From contig JANBQS010000049.1 of assembly GCA_027577415.1 (NCBI GenBank), positions 1 through 45,498 of the forward strand: 45,498 nt of DNA, written 5' to 3'. The notes beneath the pieces were generated by a model. It did not search any database and had not been told where the DNA came from. It was given only the letters and a program-made list of their open reading frames with translations. Below, one piece after another: positions 18,737 through 27,200 of the stretch; the first letter of the stretch is position 1, and each line of letters opens with the position of its first letter. The DNA is from Coemansia sp. RSA 922. Lineage: Eukaryota > Kickxellomycota > Kickxellomycetes > Kickxellales > Kickxellaceae. Position numbers and translations under genes: made by a program.

Positions 18737-20374
18737 ATGGCGCGTATCAACGACCTTTCTAGAGAAGCTCTAGCCCAGATTTTGTACTACGCGGCAGCTA
18801 CTCCAGCAAACAGGATATCCGAGTGGAAGGCCAAACTGCCTTTAGTAGCCGTCTGCCGCAGGTGGTCGAAACTAGCACAAAATCTTGTATTCTACCGAGT
18901 CTACGTCGAGCTCACTACTTCGCCATGGTCATCTATTTTTCCATTCGCATATTCGAATACTCGTCCATTTTGGACCTCCAACGCTGAGCTTCTTATATCG
19001 CGCGGGTGTATTTTGGCGGCTAGATGCTTGACTATCGAGTTGGCGGATCGGATTACTTCCGAATGCCTACGTAGTATCGCCCTGGAAATACTTCAGCTGG
19101 ATCGCGTCGACTGGCAGCACATCAACATTTTGACGATTGCCAGCTCTTCCACGGCGCATGAGTATTACCTACATATAGCCGAGACTGAAGAGGCGAGCGA
19201 TGAGGATATTGCGCATACTATGAAGTACTTTGCGCAGAATTTGCGCAATGTCGTCGGGCTCAAGCTGGGCCATTACAAGTCGGGGTCCAGGGGAAATTAC
19301 TTTTGTGGCAGATTTTCTTCAGTTTACGGTGGACAACTGCAGGTCCACAAAGCCTCCAAGTATATTACATTCAACTCTGTTGACTTTTCCAGAAATATCA
19401 AGATACTGGAACTTACTCTGGACTCATCGGCGGCCCGTATACTTCCAAGTATCTGTGGCAAGACACTCAAGGTTCTAAAGCTCTATGATGTTCCGCACAA
19501 CTTTGCCTGGCATCATTTTCGCTACGACACATTTGACCAACCTATTGTTTTTCAGCAGTTAGCCATCCTCCACCTTTCTTTCAGGGACGAGATCAAGGCG
19601 CTTACTGAGAGTGAGGTACAGGACAAGGTAGTCTCAGGTGCCCATTGCTGCGACCAGCTTAGCTTTCCTGCGCTCAAGCAACTGTCTATTCGAGGCTGTA
19701 CTCCTGACTGCGACCTCTTGTATGCCGATCTCTCGTTCCCCGAGTTAAAGATGGTGTGCCTTTCAGGGTTTATTAACAGCATCCGCCATTGCAGTCGGTT
19801 GAAGCTCACCTGGGTTCGCGACCTAAAAGTCATTATTGTTCCGTCCCACCCAGGCGAAAAAACGGATTTCTACAGAGTCACTAACCACTTTTTCGCAAAC
19901 ATTTGCATCGGTCGAACGGCGGCTCTAGAAATCATTGGTTACTGGACTGCTCTAAATCCAGAACTAATGCGCTGGGCTAACCTCACAATACTTGAAGTTG
20001 ATAAAGCCGACTATGCTACAGCTTGCAAGACGGTAGGTCGGTTGCCAAATCTTTGCGAGTTGACTATACGCAAGTTGGTAATGAGCAGTTATATTGAGGA
20101 CTCGTCGCTGTTTACTAGCGCAGACCCACTGCTGGCTTGGGGCGAAAAACTAGAAAGTCTTTCTATATACTTTTTCGAGGGAGATTGTCCTTTGGCGGAT
20201 TGCGTTGGCAGCCTCCAAGATCTTATCCTGCATGCGGGTGCTCTCAAGAAATTGGATGTGCCAGAATCTAGCCGCTTGTTTATAGACAGGTTTATAGGCA
20301 CATACGCGGATCGTTACCCTCACTTGGCCGATATCCTGTTGCTTGACATAGAGGTGGAACTTCCATTTGAGTAG
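18737..20374 (+). CDS. F-box/LRR-like protein, array copy 6 (545 aa)
   Basis: F-box at residues 5-50 with a slightly different lead (LSREALAQILYYA). The N-terminal half matches copies 2 and 5 (long LTTSPWSSI cassette), the middle has FSSVYGG, and the C-terminal third and 3' flank match copy 4 (SSYIEDSSLFTSADPLLAWG). It is thus the clearest chimera in the array. The tail DIEVELPFE is unique. The frame is open upstream to 18656, but the conserved MARIND start is used. Confidence 0.8.
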   Translation: MARINDLSREALAQILYYAAATPANRISEWKAKLPLVAVCRRWSKLAQNLVFYRVYVELTTSPWSSIFPFAYSNTRPFWTSNAELLISRGCILAARCLTIELADRITSECLRSIALEILQLDRVDWQHINILTIASSSTAHEYYLHIAETEEASDEDIAHTMKYFAQNLRNVVGLKLGHYKSGSRGNYFCGRFSSVYGGQLQVHKASKYITFNSVDFSRNIKILELTLDSSAARILPSICGKTLKVLKLYDVPHNFAWHHFRYDTFDQPIVFQQLAILHLSFRDEIKALTESEVQDKVVSGAHCCDQLSFPALKQLSIRGCTPDCDLLYADLSFPELKMVCLSGFINSIRHCSRLKLTWVRDLKVIIVPSHPGEKTDFYRVTNHFFANICIGRTAALEIIGYWTALNPELMRWANLTILEVDKADYATACKTVGRLPNLCELTIRKLVMSSYIEDSSLFTSADPLLAWGEKLESLSIYFFEGDCPLADCVGSLQDLILHAGALKKLDVPESSRLFIDRFIGTYADRYPHLADILLLDIEVELPFE

Positions 20375-20678
20375 AAGCCGGTCACTTAAGTGCTTTAGTA
20401 ACTCAAATACAATTTTAAAAGCCTAGGTGTCTTGGATAATTTTGACCTTACACTAGCACGCGCTATATTTTTTTTTGCCAAGAATCCAAAATAAATCACT
20501 ATATTTTTGCCCAAGATTTTAAATGAATCATTTTGTACAAGAGGATGCGACACAAAGAAGTATCACTTGTATTCTTTTCTGTCATTTCACACACACGCTC
20601 TATTTTAATAACAATAGTGAATAAATGCTTTGACTTTGGCAGACCTTATCTTGATTTCCCATGTTTTGTACATTTTTT

Positions 20679-20755
20679 CCTTTGGCGACAATGGGGACAA
20701 AGGATGCAAGCGACATGCACAGTTGCCACGCAATACATGTTCAAGCATGTCGTGT
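20679..20755 (+). promoter_or_regulatory. Conserved upstream module, copy 7 (gap 20375-20816)
   Basis: The core ends 61 bp before the ATG at 20817. CAATAC replaces CAATAA, so the upstream ORF starting at 20704 overlaps the main start in another frame and stops near 20859, as in copies 3 and 4 and unlike copies 1, 2, 5 and 6. The left part of the gap is the copy-4/6-type 3' flank. Confidence 0.7.
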
Positions 20756-20816
20756 CTTTCTTCTCTTCATCTTTCTTCTTTACCTTTTTTCTATTATACG
20801 CTTTTTTTTACTACCT

Positions 20817-22472
20817 ATGGTGCGTATCAACGACCTTCCTAACAATGTCCTTAGGCTGATTTTGTACTACGCAGGAGCTACTCTAGGAGAAACTCTATAT
20901 CAGTGGAAGGCTAAGCTGCCTTTAGTAGCTGTCTGCCGCACATGGACCAAACTAGCACAGGACTTTGTATTTTATCAAGTCTACGTTGAGGTCGACGACT
21001 CACATTCACATTCCCGCCCCTCTTGGACCTCCAACGCCAAGCTGATTATCTCACGTGGGTGCATATTGAAGGCCAGACGCTTGACGATTAGTTTGGCATA
21101 CCTGATTACTCCCGAGTGCCTACAAACTATCGCCTTGGAGCTTCTCCAGCTGGATTGCGTCGACTGGCAACACGTCAACGCTTTGACGATTGCCAGCCCT
21201 TTCACGGCGCATGAGTATTACCTACATATAGCCGAGACTGAAGAGGCGAGCGACGAGGATATTGCGCACACTATGAAGTACTTTGCACGGAACTTGCGTA
21301 ATGTCGTCGGGCTCAAGTTGGGCCATTACAAATCGGAGTCCAGGGGAAATTACATTTGTGCCAGCTTTGCTACACTTTACGGCGGACAACTGCAGGTCCA
21401 CAAAGCCTCCAAGTATATTCTATTCAACTCTGTCGACTTTTTCAGAAATATCAAGGTGCTTGAGCTTACCCTGGACTCATCGGCGGCTCGTGTACTTCCT
21501 TGTATATGTGGTGAGACTCTCCGGGTGTTAAAGCTCTATGATGTTCCGCGTAACTTCGCCTGGCACCATTTCCGATACGATATATTTGACCGACCGATTG
21601 TTTTTCACCGGCTAACCATTCTCCATCTTTACTTCGATGCCAGTGGCACGGACCTTACAGAGAGCGAGATACAGGACAAGGTAGTCTCGGGTGCTCATTG
21701 CTGCGACCAGCTTAGCTTTCCTGCGCTCAGGGAATTGGTTATTAATAATTGTACTCCTGACTGCGACCTCTTGTATGCCGATCTCCCGTTCCCTGAGTTA
21801 AAGAATGTGTACCTTTGCGGATCTGTTAACAGCATTCGTCACTGCTGCCGACTGAAGCTTACTTGGGTCCGTGATTTGCATGTTGATGTTTTTACAAACA
21901 ACTTGAGTGATGCAACGGATTTCTATGGAGTAACTAACCATCTTTTCACCAACATTCGCATCGGTCGAGCAGCGGTTCTGAATGTTTGCAGCACCAAGTT
22001 TATTCTGGATCCAGAGCTGATTCGTTGGGTTAACCTCACACACCTTTCTATCGCAAGGGTTGACTATACTGCAATTTGCAAGTCGATAGGTCGGTTGCCG
22101 AACCTCGCAGAGTTTCTTATAAATAACTTGGAATTCGGCGACACGACTATCGATGGGTTCTCTGCAGACTCGTTGCTGTTTAATAGCGTGGATCCGATGC
22201 TAGCTTGGGGCGCAAAACTGACAACAGTGTCTATGTGTGAGCTTTACATGGATTATCCTGTATCGGTTTGCGTTGGCGGTATACAGGCTCTCATTCTGCA
22301 CGCGGGTGCTCTCAAGAAATTATCTGTGCCAGAATCTACCGAGAAATTGATATTAGAGTTTATTGACGTGAACAAGGATCGACACCCTCACTTGGCCAAT
22401 ATTCAACTAGATTGGGGTCGTAATTTTTTTATCCTATTTATTCTTAAATTATTAAGCTTATTTATGTATTAA
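20817..22472 (+). CDS. F-box/LRR-like protein, array copy 7 (551 aa)
   Basis: F-box at residues 5-50. The start is MVRINDLP, the only copy with Val at position 2. The N-terminal group is LAQDFVFYQVYVE (with 3 and 4) and the middle cassettes are FATLYGG and KASKYILFNSVDF. The C-terminal third follows the common type until PHLANIQL. It then diverges into a hydrophobic tail (WGRNFFILFILKLLSLFMY) that replaces the shared EWT...K ending. The shared 3' flank is also missing, so this copy marks the right edge of the array and its terminus probably reads into flanking DNA. Confidence 0.8.
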   Translation: MVRINDLPNNVLRLILYYAGATLGETLYQWKAKLPLVAVCRTWTKLAQDFVFYQVYVEVDDSHSHSRPSWTSNAKLIISRGCILKARRLTISLAYLITPECLQTIALELLQLDCVDWQHVNALTIASPFTAHEYYLHIAETEEASDEDIAHTMKYFARNLRNVVGLKLGHYKSESRGNYICASFATLYGGQLQVHKASKYILFNSVDFFRNIKVLELTLDSSAARVLPCICGETLRVLKLYDVPRNFAWHHFRYDIFDRPIVFHRLTILHLYFDASGTDLTESEIQDKVVSGAHCCDQLSFPALRELVINNCTPDCDLLYADLPFPELKNVYLCGSVNSIRHCCRLKLTWVRDLHVDVFTNNLSDATDFYGVTNHLFTNIRIGRAAVLNVCSTKFILDPELIRWVNLTHLSIARVDYTAICKSIGRLPNLAEFLINNLEFGDTTIDGFSADSLLFNSVDPMLAWGAKLTTVSMCELYMDYPVSVCVGGIQALILHAGALKKLSVPESTEKLILEFIDVNKDRHPHLANIQLDWGRNFFILFILKLLSLFMY

Positions 22473-22868
22473 TCGACTATGTACAGGTACTACACAGCAT
22501 AATAAAAAGAGTATACAGGGGGTGTCTGGAGAGCGTCCAAGTGACATTATTGAGAAATTCTGCCCTCATGTGAGTAGGTGTGTTGATCTTTGGCGTAGCG
22601 AGAGTGAAAAAAGTCGAAATCTGATAATATGTGGGCGGAGGTCACAGAAACAACAGCGTGGGGGTGGGGGATACTTGTGCCATGTGTTTCTACGACAGGT
22701 ATCGTGTATTTGACAATACGGGTGGTACTGACACAAGGCCATGCCTGGCTATTACCTCCACACACATAAAGATATATATAGTATATCAGGGCCGACCTAT
22801 ATATATTCTGAACAGTTCATCCTTTCCCTTTTTTTTCTTCAACACACTGACCATTTTTTTTTATTACA
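22473..22868 (+). promoter_or_regulatory. Promoter region of the 8-cysteine secreted protein gene
   Basis: This 396-bp gap after the array contains two TATA-like stretches, TATATATA near 22773 and another near 22799, 60-95 bp before the ATG. A G-rich patch (GTGGGGGTGGGGGATAC, about 22657-22673) could be a regulatory site. T-rich leader just before the gene. Short open frames here are not considered genes. Confidence 0.45.
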
Positions 22869-23450
22869 ATGATTAAATCATTTTGTCTTCTCCTATTGTT
22901 TGTTTTTAGTGCTGTGCCATCAGCCGAAGCACTAGTCGGGTATCCACGAGGATGTGCAGCGCAGAATATTCTCAACACTTGTCTATCGATACAAGGTATA
23001 ATGTTCAACTCATGTGCGTACAGCGACTGGGGATGCAAGTGCGCAGCGCAACGGACCATTGCCTCTTGCTTCAATAACTGCCCCGACGACGATGGCCGTA
23101 TTGCGCAAGAAGGACAAGTCAAAGTCTATTGTAACGCGGCCATGCGCGATGAAGAACAGAAATTGCTGGTTGCTAGTCAAAGCCAAGCAGCGAAAACGTC
23201 TACAGCGGCTCCTGCGAAGGCCAAGGCTGTGCCTAGTTCGGTCGAGGTTGTATCTAGCGTGGCTGAGACGGTGGAAAAGGGTAGTGCGGCGCTGACTATG
23301 ACGCAGGCGGCTCTCGGGACTACCCAGTCTTTGGGCAAAGTGGATCGCGCCAACCACGGTAGTATGACAATTGCGGTAGACAACAGTGCGGTGTTGCGTG
23401 GAGTTAGCAACTTGGTTGCGGTGTTTGCGGTAGGCATAATGTTGGCGTAA
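22869..23450 (+). CDS. Secreted, probably GPI-anchored 8-cysteine (CFEM-like) protein
   Basis: A 193-aa protein with a signal peptide (residues 1-21, hydrophobic core CLLLLFVF, cleavage near AEA). A compact domain follows with eight cysteines at 29, 38, 49, 56, 58, 67, 71 and 88. The arrangement includes a CxC pair preceded by Asp53 (SDWGCKC), recalling the haem-binding Asp-x-x-Cys-x-Cys of CFEM domains; the overall spacing is not a full match, so only CFEM-like is claimed. A Ser/Thr/Ala-rich stalk (about 105-175) leads to a hydrophobic C terminus (VAVFAVGIMLA) preceded by small residues, the layout of a GPI-anchor signal. It is probably a cell-wall or plasma-membrane surface protein. Confidence 0.7.
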   Translation: MIKSFCLLLLFVFSAVPSAEALVGYPRGCAAQNILNTCLSIQGIMFNSCAYSDWGCKCAAQRTIASCFNNCPDDDGRIAQEGQVKVYCNAAMRDEEQKLLVASQSQAAKTSTAAPAKAKAVPSSVEVVSSVAETVEKGSAALTMTQAALGTTQSLGKVDRANHGSMTIAVDNSAVLRGVSNLVAVFAVGIMLA

Positions 23451-23596
23451 ATTATTGAAAAGGTATACCAGCTTCATAAAACACAATGTCCATTCGCTTC
23501 ACTCTTTATATAGGTGCAAAAAAAAAAATTGCATTTTCAGCCGTCATATATTTATAGCCGCTGATATAATATATATAAATCAACTAGTAGATAAAT

Positions 23597-23866
23597 TCAA
23601 GCTGGTACAGATTCCTTTTCGTCTTCAGCTTTGGCAACAACCTCGTGTACATCTTCAGCTAGAGACAATATTCCGAAAATAAGAGCTACAGGACCCACGA
23701 CTGCTACAGCTATAGCACTTCCAATAGCGACTACAGAGCAGGCGGCTTTTAGTATAACCCATTCCTTGGGCATACACGCTCGCGCCACAAATGGAATAGC
23801 TACAGCAGCCGAAGATAGAAGACTGACTCTACGTGCGGCAATCACCGTATTAACACTAGCAGTCAT
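23597..23866 (-). CDS. Small membrane protein (89 aa)
   Basis: Not recognised. It has a predicted hydrophobic segment at about residues 15-30 and a stronger one at about 40-69 (VVAIGSAIAVAVVGPVALIF), followed by an acidic tail (EDVHEVVAKAEDEKES). An A-rich leader precedes the ATG. It converges with the secreted-protein gene (146-bp gap) and diverges from ADE6. A plus-strand frame over the same DNA (23631-23894) has lower-complexity content and is judged a shadow. Which strand is coding is not certain. Confidence 0.5.
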   Translation of the reverse strand: MTASVNTVIAARRVSLLSSAAVAIPFVARACMPKEWVILKAACSVVAIGSAIAVAVVGPVALIFGILSLAEDVHEVVAKAEDEKESVPA

Positions 23867-24224
23867 GTTTTTTTTTTTTTGGAAGAGAATATAAAGAGTT
23901 TTTTGTTTTGTGAGTAAAGACGAGTAAAAAAAAATCTCAATACAAATGCTTGAGCTGTATTCTTTAGCTGTTTAAATATACGCTGGACATGTTCATCTAA
24001 CAGCTTTTGATATATATTCCTCATTTAGTAAACTTTGACTCTTGGCGATCATCCCCATTGTAACAGATTCTAAATCACAGTTAATTTTCAACTCGGGGAA
24101 AGACATATTCCCCCTGATCCGCTCCAGAGATAAGAAAAAAGAGAGTAGGAAGCGAAACACTTTTTTTTCTCTCTATTATTATCTTCACTAATAACCAAAA
24201 AACCATCCTTTTCTTTTACTAGTA
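23867..24224. promoter_or_regulatory. Divergent promoter region upstream of ADE6
   Basis: A 358-bp AT-rich gap. TGACTC at 24036-24041 lies about 185 bp before the ADE6 ATG. In budding yeast this core is the binding site of Bas1/Gcn4-type activators of purine genes; whether that applies here is unknown. A pyrimidine-rich leader with TTTTTTTTCTCTC lies just upstream of the gene. Nothing else is seen. Confidence 0.35.
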
Positions 24225-27200
24225 ATGGCTATGCTTGTTGTCCCCGGCAGAACTTCGGCAGTGTCTGGGTTCAGGCTGTCGGCATTGATTGAAAAGTTCC
24301 CGTTCCCAGCAGGCGCTATAACCGGCATACGTGCGTACCACGTGCATTTTGTCGACATTTCCACGTCCGTTGATGCGCAGGCCGTATACGCGGCAGCGCT
24401 GGCGAACCACACGCCAGCGGTGACACCCGGCGAGATTTCTCCCGACGACGCCGAGCAAGTGTGGGCAGTGATATCCTCTCTCCTCTGCGGGCCCGGCGAG
24501 TCCTCAGCGGCGCCCCACGCGCCGATCCTCCTCGTAAACGACAACACTGCCACTCCCGCCGATGAGCATAGCATCTGGGTGCTTCCTCGCAGCGGCACCA
24601 TTTCTCCGTGGTCATCCAAGGCCACAGACATTTTCCACCTCTGCGGCCTGAGCCAAGCGGTTCTGCGCGTGGAGCGCGGCACAGTGTACCAGCTGTCGTT
24701 TGCTGACGGGTTCAAGCCCGGGTTTAAGCTGTCTGAGCACAAGCAGATCATCGAGGCCGGGTCAGACCGCATGACCGAGGCCGTTTACGAGGGGTGCCCG
24801 CCCGCCAGCGCAGTCTTTGCCAAAGTGACCGAGCCCCGTCCCCTCCGCGCGGTGGGCATCCACGAGGGCGAGCGCTTGGTTGAGCCTATTACGCGTATCG
24901 AAATGAAGGCGCAGGTGGCGGGCGACAAGACCGAGCAGCGTCGCAGGGGCATCGACCTTTTATCCCAGGCCAACCGCGAGCTGGGCCTGGCCCTGGCCAG
25001 TGACGAGATCAGCTACTTGGTCGACGCGTTCCTCGGCGACATGGTCGGAGGGAGGGACCCGACTGACGCCGAGCTGATGATGTTTGCGCAGGTGAACAGC
25101 GAGCACTGCCGCCACAAGATCTTTGGCGCCACGTGGACCATCGACGGCAAAGCCCAGGACCAATCGCTGTTCGACATGATCAAAGCCACACAGAAGGCCA
25201 ATCCTCAGCACGTGCTGTCGGCGTACTCTGACAACGCCGCCGTTTTGGAAGCCTACAACGCCGAGGGGATCCGCTCGTGGGCGCCTCAGGCCGAGCAGCA
25301 GTGGGCGATGAGCGACGTTAAGGGCGGCGTGCACATAGTGGCTAAAGTGGAGACCCACAACCACCCGACTGTCATCTCGCCCCACGCCGGCGCTGCCACG
25401 GGCACTGGCGGCGAGATCCGCGACGAGGGCGCAGTGGGCGTAGGCTCAAAGCCCAAATGCGGATTAGTCGGATTTGCCGTCAGCGACTTGCGCATTCCAG
25501 GATTCGAAGCGCCCTGGGAGTCAGCCACTGAACACGTCGGCGCACCCTCGCACGTCGCCACTCCCCTGCAGATTATGCTGGAGGCGCCATTGGGCGCTGC
25601 AGCCTTTGCTAATGAGTTTGGGAGACCTGCTATTTTGGGTTTCTTCCGCACTCTTCTTCAGCGCGTTCCCACTAGCATGCCACCAGTGACGGGCGGTCTG
25701 CTGGATGAGCCTGATATGCCGGGAGAACTGCGCGGCTTCCACAAGCCCATTATGGTTGCCGGCGGCATGGGCAGCGTCAGGAGGGAGCATGTCGAGAAAC
25801 ACGCCTTCCAGTCCGGCGCCAAGCTCGTAGTCTTGGGAGGACCCTCGATGCTGATCGGCCTGGGCGGCGGCGCAGCATCGTCGGTCGAGTCAGGGGCTCA
25901 GGCGGCGGACCTTGATTTTGCCTCTGTGCAGCGAGGTAATCCCGAAATGGAGCGTCGCTGCCAAATGGTCATTGACGCCTGCACGTCACTGGGCAGCGAT
26001 AATCCGATTGCTTTTGTGCATGACGTAGGCGCCGGTGGACTCAGTAACGCGTTGCCCGAGCTTGTTCACGACTCGGGGCTCGGTGCCATTATCGAGATCC
26101 GCGACGTGCCCTGTGCTGACGGCTCACTGTCGCCAATGGAGATTTGGTGTAACGAGTCCCAGGAGCGCTACGTTTTGGCTGTTACTGCCGCTCAGCTGCC
26201 TGTACTTGTTTCGATTGCTGCACGCGAGCGCTGCCCATGCGCAGTCGTTGGCACTGCCACCTCTGAGCAACGTCTGCAGGTCAGCGACCGCTTGTCAGGC
26301 GGCTTTGTGATCGATCTGCCGATGGACGTATTGTTTGGTAAGCCACCGCGTATGGCCAGAGACAGTGACACGTTGATGACTCCGCGCGTAGTATTCGATG
26401 CCACATTGGCTCGCTATCAGCCTCAGGTCGATTACCTGGCGCGTGTGGGTGTTGCGGCCGACCGCGTTCTTCGTCTGCCTTGTGTCGCGAGCAAGTCGTT
26501 CCTTGTCACTATTGGCGATCGCTCTGTCACGGGCCTCGTAGCTAGGGACCCGATGGTGGGACCATGGCAAGTACCCGTAGCTGATGTCGCTGTGACATGC
26601 AGCGGATACGACCCCAAAGTCAAATCTGGAGAGGCAATGGCATTAGGCGAACGTCCGTCGTTGGCAACTGTCGACGCTGCTGCTGCTTCGAGAATGGCGG
26701 CTGGCGAGGCACTAACGAACCTGGCTGCTGCTGATTTGCCTTCAGCCGAGTGGATCAAATTAAGTGCGAACTGGATGGCTGCCGCTGGACATCCCGGCGA
26801 AGGTGCTCGACTGTATAGCGCGGTGCAGGCATTGAGTGAGTTCTGTCAGTCGCTGGGTATTAGCGTACCTGTGGGCAAGGACTCTATGAGTATGCAGATG
26901 CGCTGGAAAGACCAAACAGTTACCGCACCTGTATCGCTCGTTGTTACTGCGTTCTCGGCAGTGGCTGATACGTCTCGCACGCTTACTCCGCAGTTGCAGA
27001 AACAAGGAACAATATTGTTGGCCGATCTGTCTGGTGGACATAGACGGCTGGGTGGCTCGGCATTGGCTCAAGTGTTTAGTCGTGTTGGCGCACACGTACC
27101 TGACGCCGACCCCCGTCTGCTGCGTAGCTTTATCGAGGCCTTGCAGCAAGTACGTGAGCGTATTTTGGCGTATCACGATCGGTCTGATGGCGGACTATTC

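Larger units (their letters stand above)
7636..22472 (+). repeat. Tandem array of seven F-box/LRR-like gene units
   Basis: Seven head-to-tail units each consist of an upstream control region and one intronless gene on the plus strand. Distal blocks recur at about 7637, 9712, 12026, 14113, 16182, 18446 and 20563, giving unit lengths of about 2.07-2.31 kb. Coding and intergenic parts are both strongly conserved, which points to recent duplication or ongoing homogenisation. The longest spacings have visible causes: a roughly 218-bp unique insert before copy 3 and a solo LTR before copy 5. The left edge lies about 65 bp after the mutase stop. On the right, copy 7 loses the shared C terminus and 3' region. 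Confidence 0.9.

Noticed and set aside
7636..22472. The F-box array as a CRISPR-like or transposon-encoded repeat
   Set aside because: Units are 2 kb gene duplications without terminal inverted repeats, target duplications or transposase/reverse-transcriptase genes. The only mobile-element signature is the solo LTR before copy 5.
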